A DNA stretch of 64,000 nucleotides, from NCBI GenBank assembly GCA_045561235.1, contig JBJKYB010000002.1, positions 372,001 through 436,000 on the forward strand. The letters run 5' to 3'. The translations under genes and the position numbers were made by a program. Of this stretch, positions 50,755 to 59,461 are shown piece after piece. The notes under the pieces were generated by a model. It was given only the letters and a program-made list of their open reading frames with translations. It was not told the origin of the DNA and did not search any database. Position 1 is the stretch's first letter. Every line of letters starts with the position of its first letter. Source of the DNA: GCA-2705445 sp002705445. Lineage in GTDB: Bacteria; Pseudomonadota; Gammaproteobacteria; Poriferisulfidales; GCA-002705445.

Positions 50755-51921
50755 ATGAGTGAGAAAAATATGAAAATAATAAATCTAATAAAGTTTCTAA
50801 TAATAATCACTTTTTTAAGTAGCTCTCTACATGCAGCAGACGACGGGCATGATCATGATCATGCAGCTCACTCAGATGAGCCATTTTATGGACATGTTGG
50901 GATTCGAGTACATGCGGATCATGTTAATGATGCTGGTGAAGGTGAAGAAGAAGTTAACGAGTACTATACACACTCCCATGTGGAGCTTGGCTCTAGAATT
51001 GCAGAAGGTTTTAATATCGATACAAATTTAAAAATTGAAGGTGAGCCAGGTGGACATGGCCATGGTGGAATTGCTAGAACTCATGACGGCGAAACTAGAG
51101 TGTTTGAAGATCACCCATTAATTGTAGAATCTTTAACTCTTACATATAGCTATGAAGACTTCTCGGTTTATCTTGGAAAATTCAATCCAAAAGTAGGTTT
51201 AGATTATCATAGTTTTCCTGGGCTTTACTCATACTCAATGATCGAAGAATATAAAATCGCTGAACGTATTGGAGCCGGTGTAAAATTTGGAGCTAACTTT
51301 GATGACTTTGGCACACACCAACTAAATGTTAGTGGCTTTCATGCTGACACAACATTTTTGAGTGATGCAATACTCGACAGTAGAGGACATACAAGTAAAT
51401 CTGACGGAGGTTTAGCGAATACAGAAGATTTTGATTCATATGCAATTTCTCTTGGTGGAAAAGATTTTTATTCTTTAGATAATAATATTGTAGAAAGACT
51501 TTCATATAGATTTGGCTATGCATTACAAAAAGCGGGAATCGGTAATGAAGAAGATGAGGCGCGATATTCTTTATCATTAAGCTACAGAGAGAATTTTTCG
51601 GATAAAATTAGTAAAACGTTAATTTTCGAATATATGGATATTGAACATTATTCCGGAGAAGAAGCTCACGATAGGTCTTACTTTACAAGCTCATTAGGTT
51701 TAGAACTTTATCCTTATAGTTTTAGCACTACATACACATTCGTTGATAATGATGCTCCAGAAGAAGAAGATGAAGATCATGATGGAAAGATCCTCCAGAT
51801 TTCAGTTGGTTACGCAGTAACCCCAGATATTAATATTAGTTTTGGCTTTAAAAGAGCAGATGAAGAAAATGAGGTAAATGAAAGGTTTGGGTTAGGCTTT
51901 AAATATGCATTTGAACTTTAA
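50755..51921 (+). CDS. Histidine-rich outer-membrane beta-barrel, probable zinc porin
   Basis: 388 residues: a signal peptide ending SSSLHA, then a His/Asp segment GHDHDHAAHSDE, and a beta-barrel with alternating strands such as HVELGSRIAEGFNIDTNLKI and LTYSYEDFSVYLGKFNPKV, ending in YAFEL. Two more His-rich loops (EGEPGGHGHGG, EEDEDHDGK) occur. The second Met (codon 6, 50770) with GAG upstream gives the better signal peptide. It is not a TonB receptor: no plug domain or TonB box is visible. With a Zur box in front and znuB behind, it is probably an outer-membrane zinc entry protein. Function inferred. Confidence 0.78.
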   Translation: MSEKNMKIINLIKFLIIITFLSSSLHAADDGHDHDHAAHSDEPFYGHVGIRVHADHVNDAGEGEEEVNEYYTHSHVELGSRIAEGFNIDTNLKIEGEPGGHGHGGIARTHDGETRVFEDHPLIVESLTLTYSYEDFSVYLGKFNPKVGLDYHSFPGLYSYSMIEEYKIAERIGAGVKFGANFDDFGTHQLNVSGFHADTTFLSDAILDSRGHTSKSDGGLANTEDFDSYAISLGGKDFYSLDNNIVERLSYRFGYALQKAGIGNEEDEARYSLSLSYRENFSDKISKTLIFEYMDIEHYSGEEAHDRSYFTSSLGLELYPYSFSTTYTFVDNDAPEEEDEDHDGKILQISVGYAVTPDINISFGFKRADEENEVNERFGLGFKYAFEL

Positions 51922-51955
51922 AAGCAATTAAAAAAATCTAGTTTCTCCTAGTAAC

Positions 51956-51989
51956 AAGCCCACTGCTTCTTGAAGACGTGGGCTTTTTT
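51956..51989 (+). terminator. Intrinsic terminator after the zinc porin gene
   Basis: AAGCCCAC (51956-51963) pairs with GTGGGCTT (51978-51985), followed by a T run. It separates the zinc unit from the tRNA gene. Confidence 0.85.
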
Positions 51990-52032
51990 CTGCATATATA
52001 TTTGCTTCAAATAATTATTAAACTAATTGTGA

Positions 52033-52038
52033 TATAAT
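52033..52038 (+). promoter_or_regulatory. -10 element of the tRNA gene promoter
   Basis: Consensus TATAAT 31 bp before the mature tRNA. I see no clear -35 at a standard distance. Confidence 0.4.
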
Positions 52039-52069
52039 AAGCATTATAAAACCAAAAATTTATTCTTTA

Positions 52070-52146
52070 GGCCCTGTAGCTCAGTTGGTTAGAGCAGTGG
52101 ACTCATAATCCATTTGTCGTAGGTTCGAGTCCTACCGGGGCCACCA
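52070..52146 (+). tRNA. tRNA with CAU anticodon, probably tRNA-Ile2 (lysidine type)
   Basis: A full cloverleaf: acceptor GGCCCTG/CGGGGCC, D-arm GCTC...GAGC, anticodon stem GTGGA/TCCAT with loop CTCATAA (anticodon CAT), T-arm GTAGGTTCGAGTCCTAC and encoded CCA. A CAU tRNA can be elongator Met or Ile2. C4-G69 and C5-G68 in the acceptor stem are identity elements for TilS, the lysidine synthase, and favour Ile2. The overall sequence also looks closer to E. coli ileX than to metT. Confidence 0.93.
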
Positions 52147-52170
52147 TCTATGTTATAATTTTTAATATAA

Positions 52171-52929
52171 ATGAAGACTATAAGCATCATAATTATTGTA
52201 AAAAACGGTGAGGAATATATTGAAAAAGCCTTAAAAAGTTCAACATGGGCAGACGATATAATTATTTTAGATTCTGGAAGTACTGACAATACTTTAAGCA
52301 TCGCTCAAAAATATACTAAAAATATACACGTCTCTGAAGATTGGCCTGGATTTGGAATACAACGTCAAAATGCGCAGAAGCTTTCCAAGTCAGACTGGAT
52401 ATTTATGCTTGATGCAGATGAAGAAATTAGCGCCAGTTTACAAAATTCAATACTGGAAGTAATCAACGATGAACCACGAATATATCAGGTCAATAGACTT
52501 AGTAAAGCGTTTGGTCATGAAGTAAAACATTCAGGATGGTTTCCGGATTGGATCAGCAGATTATATCCAAACAACCTTACTACTTATAATGACGCATTAG
52601 TACATGAAGCTTTAATAATCCCAAAAAATTATAAGCCTTCTAAAATTTCAGGTATCCTTTATCATGAAACCTACAAAACAATGACAGATTATTACCAAAA
52701 AATGAGCTTGTACATTGATGCATGGAGCACACAAAATATAAGTAAAAAGAATGGCGGTATTTTAATAGGAACTTTAAGAGGTTACTGGGCTTTTATTAAA
52801 ATGTATTTCATAAAATTGGGATTTCTAGATGGAACAACAGGATTAACCTTATCTATACTAAGGTACCAAACAACTGTTATGAAATATGTTGATTTAAAAA
52901 TCAAAAAAAATCTTAAAAATACTAATTAA
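52171..52929 (+). CDS. Family 2 glycosyltransferase, WaaE/KdtX-like
   Basis: 252 residues with a GT-A fold: ISIIIIVKNGEEYIEKAL at the start, DSGSTDNT, and the metal-binding FMLDADEEIS near residue 88. The WSRLYP-like sequence (WISRLYPNN) and HEALI motif match the WaaE group, which adds glucose or heptose to the LPS inner core. No other LPS genes are next to it. The final 8 bp overlap the convergent transporter gene. Confidence 0.85.
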   Translation: MKTISIIIIVKNGEEYIEKALKSSTWADDIIILDSGSTDNTLSIAQKYTKNIHVSEDWPGFGIQRQNAQKLSKSDWIFMLDADEEISASLQNSILEVINDEPRIYQVNRLSKAFGHEVKHSGWFPDWISRLYPNNLTTYNDALVHEALIIPKNYKPSKISGILYHETYKTMTDYYQKMSLYIDAWSTQNISKKNGGILIGTLRGYWAFIKMYFIKLGFLDGTTGLTLSILRYQTTVMKYVDLKIKKNLKNTN

Positions 52930-53584
52930 TATATTTTTTGGTAAAATGTACCCCGATATAAACAAGTGGTGTGTCAACAATAGCGATCAAAATTTTGAAA
53001 AAATAGCTAGCAATAATAATGTTAAAAATAATATCCCAGCTTAAATTTAAACCAAAGTATAAAAATATAGAGTTTACAATTATTGTATCAATTAACTGAG
53101 AAAAAATTGTCGAAACATTATTTCTAAGCCATAATTTCTTTTCATTTGTTATTTTCTTTAAATAATGAAAAATACGTACATCGATCAACTGGGCCACTAA
53201 ATAAGCAAGCATTGAGGCAGATATTAAAAAACCTGGTAGTGTAAAAACAGACTCATATGCGTTCTGCATATCTTGAACGGAATTATATCCCAGAGAACTA
53301 TTTATCCAAACTTCTGATCCTGGAAGCATTACTGCTAAATTTATAAAAATTAATGATAATATACTTGCAAAAAAACCCATTAAAACCATTAAACTAGCTT
53401 TACTTTTACCAAAAACTTCACAAACAATGTCCGTTATAAGGAATGTTAATGGATAAGTTATCAAACCTGTTGTGAGTGTAATCGACTTTATATCAAATAG
53501 TTTTACTCCAATAATATTTGTTAGAACTATCATGGTTATAAATATAACTAAGAAAAAGTTATATGCTTTTTCATTACTACTCAT
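52922..53584 (-). CDS. Queuosine precursor transporter (YhhQ family)
   Basis: 220 residues starting at ATG 53584; the longer open frame to 53635 adds a non-conserved 17-residue segment overlapping the nuclease gene. Six predicted membrane helices. Family segments: YPLTFLITDIVCEVFGKSKA and LPGFLISASMLAYLVAQLID and FSQLIDTIIVNSIFLY. YhhQ-type proteins (DUF165) import queuine precursors preQ0/preQ1. The start overlaps the stop of the upstream gene by 8 bp. Confidence 0.85.
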   Translation of the reverse strand: MSSNEKAYNFFLVIFITMIVLTNIIGVKLFDIKSITLTTGLITYPLTFLITDIVCEVFGKSKASLMVLMGFFASILSLIFINLAVMLPGSEVWINSSLGYNSVQDMQNAYESVFTLPGFLISASMLAYLVAQLIDVRIFHYLKKITNEKKLWLRNNVSTIFSQLIDTIIVNSIFLYFGLNLSWDIIFNIIIASYFFKILIAIVDTPLVYIGVHFTKKYIN

Positions 53585-54089
53585 TTTTTTTACCTTTAAT
53601 TTTTCGCCAAACCCATGGCGCAATTGGGGGCTCACTCTGATTTGACCATAAACCTATTTTTTCTAGCCTTGCCATATTTTCTGCGTATTTTATTTTAGCC
53701 CTTTTATTATATTTATCATAACACCACGCATAACCATTCCTAACAAGATAATAATTTATTTCAACATCATTAGCATAAATTATCCCAACAATCCTATTGT
53801 ATCTGTCAACTGTGATTTTTTTTAGCTTTACAGGTTTTTTATCGATTAATTTTTTTAAAGTATTGGTAGCGTCAATACCATGTGGTTGATCCTTTTCAGG
53901 TGCATCAATATCTGCCAACCTAATCTTTAATTTTCCATATTCCTTATGCTTTAAATAAACTGTATCGCCATCTACGACTTTAATAACTTTTGCAGACAAT
54001 ATTTCTAAAGTGATATTTTCAGCATAGCAATGTACATTTATTAAACATATAAAAATAATTAAGCAGTATTTTATATTTTTTGATATCAT
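53577..54089 (-). CDS. Exported staphylococcal-nuclease-like protein
   Basis: 170 residues: N-terminal signal peptide ending CYAE, then an SNase (TNase) domain. Catalytic positions: VVDGDTVYL, RLADIDAPEKDQPHG with the Arg and Asp-Glu, and DRYNRIVGIIY. Closing GLWSNQSEPPIAPWVWR is usual for thermonuclease-family proteins. Likely a periplasmic or secreted nuclease. Divergent from the Prx gene with a 6-bp gap, so promoters must overlap coding sequence. Confidence 0.88.
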   Translation of the reverse strand: MISKNIKYCLIIFICLINVHCYAENITLEILSAKVIKVVDGDTVYLKHKEYGKLKIRLADIDAPEKDQPHGIDATNTLKKLIDKKPVKLKKITVDRYNRIVGIIYANDVEINYYLVRNGYAWCYDKYNKRAKIKYAENMARLEKIGLWSNQSEPPIAPWVWRKIKGKKNE

Positions 54090-54095
54090 AAGATT

Positions 54096-54623
54096 ATGTT
54101 TTTAATAAAAAAAATTATTTATACCACCTTAATATTTTTACTTATGGTTTTCAATATAAATGCTAGTGATGAATTATCTGCAGGAATGGATGCTCCTGAT
54201 TTCACCCTTGTAGATCAAGATAATATTAAAAGATCCTTAAGTGATTTTAGAGGTGAGTGGGTGGTTCTATATTTTTACCCAAAGGATGATACTCCTGGGT
54301 GTACAACAGAAGCATGTTCTTTTAGAGACAATATTGAAATAATGAACAAATTAAATACAAACATTTTAGGCGTTAGTGTTGATTCTCAAGAAAGCCATAA
54401 AGATTTTTCTGAAAAATATTCACTTCCATTTCCACTCTTAGCTGATACAAGCGGCGAGGTCGCAAAAAAATATGATAGCTATGGATCTTTTGTGGGATTT
54501 AAATACGCTAGCAGACATACATTTATAATTAATCCATCAGGTAAAATTCATAAGGTATACAAAAAAGTTAGCCCCAGCAAACATGCAGCAGAAATTATAG
54601 AAGAACTTAAGAAAAATATATAA
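54096..54623 (+). CDS. Periplasmic peroxiredoxin, BCP/PrxQ type
   Basis: 175 residues with a signal peptide (to about FNINAS) and a PrxQ-like domain. Peroxidatic Cys in TPGCTTEAC (about 67-75); the second Cys five residues later gives the atypical 2-Cys disulfide of PrxQ. Also FTLVDQDNIKRSLSDFRGEW and RHTFIINPSGKI. E. coli Bcp is cytoplasmic, so the export signal is notable. The stop overlaps the M23 peptidase start (TAATG). Confidence 0.9.
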   Translation: MFLIKKIIYTTLIFLLMVFNINASDELSAGMDAPDFTLVDQDNIKRSLSDFRGEWVVLYFYPKDDTPGCTTEACSFRDNIEIMNKLNTNILGVSVDSQESHKDFSEKYSLPFPLLADTSGEVAKKYDSYGSFVGFKYASRHTFIINPSGKIHKVYKKVSPSKHAAEIIEELKKNI

Positions 54624-55441
54624 TGTTTTACAAGACAATTCTTTCTTTTGTAATTATTATTTTATCAACGACTGTAACTTTTTCTAATGAAACAATATTT
54701 AATGGAAACTTTGTCCAAGGTGGAATAATAATAGGACAAAATAAATTTGCAAAAAAAGTTTTTTTTGACGGGAAGAATTTACAAATTAGTAAAGATGGAT
54801 ATTTTGTTTTTGGTTTTGGAAGAAATCACAAATCATCATCAATTTTAAAAATTATTAAAAAAAATAAAGATGAAATTATAAAGTACGATTTTAATGTTGA
54901 AAAAACTGTATACAAAATTGAAAAGATTGATGGGCTTCCAAATAAGATGGTTACTCCGGGCCCTGAGTTTTATAAAAAGATTAAAGAAGATAGAGATTTA
55001 ATAAAAAAAAGTATTAATGAAAAATATATAGTAGATAAATTTCCTTTAAAATTCATTAAACCTGCTGAGGGAAGAATTTCAGGAATTTATGGTAGCCAAC
55101 GAATTCTTAATGGAATTAAAAAGAATCCACATGGCGGACTAGATATAGCAGCACCGGCAGGAACACCGATTAGAGCAACATCAGACGGCAAAGTATTTCT
55201 TGCGGTCAAAGGTCTGTACTATACCGGAAATATAGTTATTATTAATCATGGATATGAACTCCAATCTATGTATATTCATATGGAGGACATAAATGTGGAA
55301 AAAGGAGATCTGGTAAAACAGGGGCAAATCATCGGAACGGTCGGCTCAACAGGTAGATCAACAGGACCTCATCTTCATTGGAATGTGTATTGGAATAAAA
55401 TAAGAATTAATCCAGAGCTTTTACTTACAATATCAAAATGA
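54623..55441 (+). CDS. Exported M23-family (LytM-type) peptidase
   Basis: 272 residues with an N-terminal signal and a C-terminal LytM domain: HGGLD (HxxxD, about 170) and HLHW (HxH, about 251) are the zinc ligands, with GSTGRSTGPHLHWNVYWN. The N-terminal half is beta-rich and unassigned. It probably cleaves peptide cross-links of peptidoglycan. It overlaps the next gene, an L,D-transpeptidase, by 4 bp, which makes a cell-wall remodelling pair. Confidence 0.9.
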   Translation: MFYKTILSFVIIILSTTVTFSNETIFNGNFVQGGIIIGQNKFAKKVFFDGKNLQISKDGYFVFGFGRNHKSSSILKIIKKNKDEIIKYDFNVEKTVYKIEKIDGLPNKMVTPGPEFYKKIKEDRDLIKKSINEKYIVDKFPLKFIKPAEGRISGIYGSQRILNGIKKNPHGGLDIAAPAGTPIRATSDGKVFLAVKGLYYTGNIVIINHGYELQSMYIHMEDINVEKGDLVKQGQIIGTVGSTGRSTGPHLHWNVYWNKIRINPELLLTISK

Positions 55442-55920
55442 AATTTTCTATTTTAATATGCATACTAATTATTTCTTTTTCATCATATGCAAAAGATAAA
55501 ATAGATATAATTATTATAAAGAAGTCTGAAAGAACACTATATGCTGTAAAAGATGATAAAGTTTTAAAAAAATATGAAATAGCTTTAGGAAGAAATCCTA
55601 TAGGACATAAGAAAAAAGAAGGAGATAAAAAAACACCTGAAGGCTATTACTTCGTAGACGGAAAAAATGCTAAAAGCAATTTCTATCTATCTCTTCATAT
55701 GTCATATCCAAATTATCATGACAAAAAAGTTGCTTTGAAAAATAATATAGACCCAGGAGAACACATTGCAATTCATGGTTTGCCTCCAATAAGTTTATTA
55801 TCACAGTATTTATATAATGGTATTGATTGGACAGATGGCTGCATAGCACTTAACAATGATGATATGAAAGAACTTTGGGATTTGACTGAAGAAGGTACAC
55901 AAATTCTAATTAAGCCCTAA
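55438..55920 (+). CDS. L,D-transpeptidase (YkuD domain), exported
   Basis: 160 residues: signal peptide ending SSYA, then a YkuD domain with IAIHGLPP (His) and DWTDGCIALNNDDMKEL with the catalytic Cys. The length and sequence resemble the YafK/YnhG-like group, some of which cut or form meso-DAP cross-links or the Braun lipoprotein link. Follows the M23 peptidase with a 4-bp overlap and overlaps the convergent ampG by 11 bp. Confidence 0.88.
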   Translation: MKFSILICILIISFSSYAKDKIDIIIIKKSERTLYAVKDDKVLKKYEIALGRNPIGHKKKEGDKKTPEGYYFVDGKNAKSNFYLSLHMSYPNYHDKKVALKNNIDPGEHIAIHGLPPISLLSQYLYNGIDWTDGCIALNNDDMKELWDLTEEGTQILIKP

Positions 55921-57187
55921 AATCTCTAGAATTTAAGTAATACGAAATTATAATTGCTGGTATTCCTAAAGACGCAGAAATTAAAAATAACTCTGAATAA
56001 CCAAAATTATCTACAATTAAACCTGAAAAACCTGATAAAAATTTTCCTGGTACAAGCATTAACGAACTAAAAAGGGCATACTGTGTCGCGGTATATTTTG
56101 GATCAGTTAGACTTGATAAGTAAGCTATAAAAACTGTCCCTGCAAAACCGCCGGTAAAGTTATCTAAAGCAATTGTTAATATAAAAAGATTCATATTGTT
56201 CCCAAAAATAGATTGAATAACAAACATCAAAGTTGTCAAAGCTATCATTATAGAACCATAAAAAAGAGGCTGCTTAACTCCATACCTTAGTACAATAATT
56301 CCTCCAAAAAACGCACCAATTAATGTCATTGCTATTCCAAACACCTTTGTAACTGTCGCGATCTGACTTAAAGTGAAACCAATATCCAAATAAAACGGAT
56401 TTGCCATTACCGCCATAGATAGATCGCTCAGTCTATAAACACCAATAAAAATTAATATTAAAATTGCATTCTTATATCTTGAAAAAAAATCTCTTATTGG
56501 GGCCCAAAAAACTGCAACAATTAAATTATCTGATTTATCAATTTTAAACTTATGTTCATTTGGTTCAGATGACATTAAAGTTGTTATTATCCCTATCAAC
56601 ATTAAGGATGACATAACCTTATACGATATCTCCCAGGTATAACTATCAGCTATATACAGTGCGCCTGCACCCGAAACTAAAATAGCAACTCTATACCCAA
56701 ACTGATACCCAGCGGTTAAGATACCTTGTGACTCTACTGGAGCGATTTCAATTCTATACGCATCAACTACAATATCTTGTGATGCTGAAAAAAAAGATAC
56801 AAATAAAGCGCATATAGCAAATGTTATTAAGCTTTCACTGTTTGGTGAAATTGTTGCCAATAAATAAAGAAAAATACCAATAGATATTTGTGTAAGAAGT
56901 AACCAACTTCTTCTTTTACCTAAAATATTATGTATTAACGGTAACTTAATACTATCTATTAATGGGGCCCACAAAAATTTCAGCCCATAAAAAATTGTAA
57001 CCCAGCCAAAAAAACCTATTGTTGATCTCACTATATTTTCATCTCTTAACCAAGCAGATAATGTTGTAAACACAAGTAAAAGTGGTAATCCAGCTGAAAA
57101 ACCTAATAAAAACATTGTCAAAAGTTTTTTATTTTTCAAGTGTGAAAAAATTTTTAACCAAGCTTTTTTGTTAAAAAAATCTATCAT
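55910..57187 (-). CDS. ampG: AmpG-type muropeptide permease
   Basis: A 425-residue major facilitator protein with about 12 helices: LLGFSAGLPLLLVFTTLSAW near the N-terminus and FLWAPLIDSIKLPLIHNILG, then GKRRSWLLLTQI, SASQDIVVDAYRIE and ALDNFTGGFAGTVFIAYLSS, all classical AmpG segments. It imports anhydromuropeptides released by lytic transglycosylases for recycling. Beside M23 and L,D-transpeptidase genes, it adds to a cell-wall turnover cluster. Confidence 0.92.
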   Translation of the reverse strand: MIDFFNKKAWLKIFSHLKNKKLLTMFLLGFSAGLPLLLVFTTLSAWLRDENIVRSTIGFFGWVTIFYGLKFLWAPLIDSIKLPLIHNILGKRRSWLLLTQISIGIFLYLLATISPNSESLITFAICALFVSFFSASQDIVVDAYRIEIAPVESQGILTAGYQFGYRVAILVSGAGALYIADSYTWEISYKVMSSLMLIGIITTLMSSEPNEHKFKIDKSDNLIVAVFWAPIRDFFSRYKNAILILIFIGVYRLSDLSMAVMANPFYLDIGFTLSQIATVTKVFGIAMTLIGAFFGGIIVLRYGVKQPLFYGSIMIALTTLMFVIQSIFGNNMNLFILTIALDNFTGGFAGTVFIAYLSSLTDPKYTATQYALFSSLMLVPGKFLSGFSGLIVDNFGYSELFLISASLGIPAIIISYYLNSRDFRA

Positions 57188-57954
57188 TATATTTTATAGG
57201 TAAAAATCAAAGGTGCATGATCAGAAAAAAGCACATCCCTATATATTTTTTGTTTTTTTATATTTTTTTTAAGATTGCCAGACACAATCTGATAATCTAT
57301 TCGCCAACCAACATTATTTTCTCTAGCATTGCCTCTATTTGACCACCAAGTATATTCATCACTTTTTTGATTAAGCACTCTAAAAGCATCTACAAACTTT
57401 CCACCTTCAAATAAGTCGTCTAACCATGCCCTTTCCTCTGGAAGAAAACCAGAATTTTTTTTATTTCCTTTCCAGTTTTTCAAATCAATCTCTTTGTGAG
57501 CAATATTCCAGTCACCACATATGATATATTTTCTTTTTGATTTTAAATTTTTTATTAAATGTTTTTTAAAAGATTTTAAAAATCTAAACTTAGCTTCCTG
57601 TCTATCCTCTCCAGATGAGCCCGAAGGAGCATATAAAGATATTATAGATAAGTTTCCAAACTGAACTTCAATATATCTTCCCTCATCATCAAACTCTTTA
57701 TCGCCATACTCATATATTACATTATCAGGCTTAATCTTTGTATGAATAGAAACTCCACTATATCCTTTTTTAACAGCACATTTGAAATACGAATAAGTAT
57801 TTTTTGAAAACATAGATTTAACGTCTATCTGGTCTTCTTGTGCTTTCAATTCTTGTAAACAAAGAACGTCGCACCTTTGCTTCTTGTACCAGTCAAAGAA
57901 CCCTTTCCTATGAGCACTTCTAATGCCATTAAGATTACAAGATACTATTTTCAT
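57187..57954 (-). CDS. xthA: Exodeoxyribonuclease III (AP endonuclease)
   Basis: 255 residues of the Mg-dependent exonuclease III fold: SCNLNGIRSAHRKGFFDW, VLCLQELKAQ (catalytic Glu), GDWNIAHKEIDLKNW, GFLPEERAWLD and the final SDHAPLIF (Asp-His). It repairs abasic sites. One-base start/stop overlap with ampG suggests a shared transcript. Confidence 0.95.
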   Translation of the reverse strand: MKIVSCNLNGIRSAHRKGFFDWYKKQRCDVLCLQELKAQEDQIDVKSMFSKNTYSYFKCAVKKGYSGVSIHTKIKPDNVIYEYGDKEFDDEGRYIEVQFGNLSIISLYAPSGSSGEDRQEAKFRFLKSFKKHLIKNLKSKRKYIICGDWNIAHKEIDLKNWKGNKKNSGFLPEERAWLDDLFEGGKFVDAFRVLNQKSDEYTWWSNRGNARENNVGWRIDYQIVSGNLKKNIKKQKIYRDVLFSDHAPLIFTYKI

Positions 57955-58012
57955 ATAATTTATAATTTTAATATATAATATAGTTAGTCTATTATAACTT
58001 CACTAAAAAACA

Positions 58013-58651
58013 ATGGATTATAAAAAAACGTTTATAGAGCTTGCCATAAAGAAAGACGCCTTAAAGTTTGGTAGTTATAAGCTTAAGTCTGAACGCATAA
58101 GCCCATACTTTTTTAATAGTGGTGTTTTTTCAGATGGAAAATCTTTATCAGTTATAAGTAATCTATTTATAGAATTAATAAAAGAAAAAAATCTAAAATT
58201 TATAAATATATTTGGTCCAGCATATAAAGGTATCTCTTTGGCTTCAGCTTTATCGGCTTCCTTAGCATCAAAACATAATGAAGAAACACATTTTATTTAT
58301 GATAGAAAAGATCAAAAACTTCACGGCGAGAAAGGTGACATTGTTGGAACCTTTAAGAATGGAAATACTATAATTGTTGATGATGTAATAACAGCAGGAA
58401 CTGCCATAAAAAATACTTTAGTAAAATTAGAAAAATTTAATCTTAAAATTACGTCATTATTAGTTTTGCTTGATAGACAAGAAAAAGGTAGTAGCTCTAT
58501 ATCAGCCGCGGAAGAAATGCAAAAAGAATTCAATATCGATGTTTATAGCTTAATTAGTATCTCAGATATCATAGAGTATGTTACAAATACTAAAGAGTTC
58601 GAAAAATTTAGAGATAGTATAATAGAATATAAAGAAAAATACGGTTCATAA
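58013..58651 (+). CDS. pyrE: Orotate phosphoribosyltransferase
   Basis: 212 residues: ALKFGSYKLKSERISPYFFN at the N-terminus, FGPAYKGISLA, DRKDQKLHGEKGDIVG as the flexible catalytic loop, and the PRPP motif TIIVDDVITAGTAIK. Makes OMP from orotate. The xthA-pyrE divergent arrangement is common in gammaproteobacteria. The end overlaps the convergent aroE by 6 bp. Confidence 0.96.
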   Translation: MDYKKTFIELAIKKDALKFGSYKLKSERISPYFFNSGVFSDGKSLSVISNLFIELIKEKNLKFINIFGPAYKGISLASALSASLASKHNEETHFIYDRKDQKLHGEKGDIVGTFKNGNTIIVDDVITAGTAIKNTLVKLEKFNLKITSLLVLLDRQEKGSSSISAAEEMQKEFNIDVYSLISISDIIEYVTNTKEFEKFRDSIIEYKEKYGS

Positions 58652-59461
58652 TTTTTCTAATAAAATGCTTTTTAATTCATTAGTTATTAATGGTCTTTTT
58701 AACTCCCAGATATAAAAGGAATCGGCTGCTTGTTCCAATAACATACCTATTCCATCGTAGAAAATTAATTTATTTTGTTTTGCCCAGCTTCTGAATGAAT
58801 TAGATGCTGCACCATACGATAAATCGTAACAAATTGAATCATTATTAAAAAATTTTTTAGGTAGGTAAAAATCTTCATTACTTATGCCTGCTGATGTTGA
58901 ATTTATAATAATATCAAATTTATATTTCTCTAAATCACTTATTTCAACATAATCTAGCTTCCCGATATCTAAGAATTTGTTACACAGCTTTTCTGCCTTT
59001 TCTCGGGTTCTGTTGTAAATTTTTAGCTCCAACGGACGTTCATACAAAATATTCGGAAGGATGCCCATTGCAGCACCTCCTGCACCTAATAAAAGTATTT
59101 TTTTATTTTCTATATCAAAACCAATATTATTTTTTATATCTTTTATAAAGCCTGATCCATCTGTATTATCACCATGGATAAGCCCATCTTTTAGAGAAAT
59201 GGTATTCACAGAGCCAGTAATTTCAGCAATTTCTGACTTTGTTTCAGCTAGATTATAAGCTTCTTGTTTAAATGGAAGTGTGACATTAAAACCTTTGCCA
59301 CCCATTTTTAAAAAATTTTTTGCTTCTAATTCAAATTTTCCTACAGTGCCTAAAATAGCATCATAGGTTAACTTAATGCCTAAATTTTCCGCAAAATATG
59401 CATGTATTAAAGGCGACATGCTATGTTCAATTGGATTTCCAAAAACAGCATACTTTTTCAT
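58646..59461 (-). CDS. aroE: Shikimate dehydrogenase (NADP+)
   Basis: 271 residues: FGNPIEHSMSPLIHAYFAEN, the catalytic Lys in VTLPFKQEAYNLA, DNTDGSGFIKDI with the catalytic Asp, and the cofactor loop LLGAGGAAMGIL. It reduces 3-dehydroshikimate. It overlaps hemB upstream by 4 bp. Confidence 0.95.
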   Translation of the reverse strand: MKKYAVFGNPIEHSMSPLIHAYFAENLGIKLTYDAILGTVGKFELEAKNFLKMGGKGFNVTLPFKQEAYNLAETKSEIAEITGSVNTISLKDGLIHGDNTDGSGFIKDIKNNIGFDIENKKILLLGAGGAAMGILPNILYERPLELKIYNRTREKAEKLCNKFLDIGKLDYVEISDLEKYKFDIIINSTSAGISNEDFYLPKKFFNNDSICYDLSYGAASNSFRSWAKQNKLIFYDGIGMLLEQAADSFYIWELKRPLITNELKSILLEKL

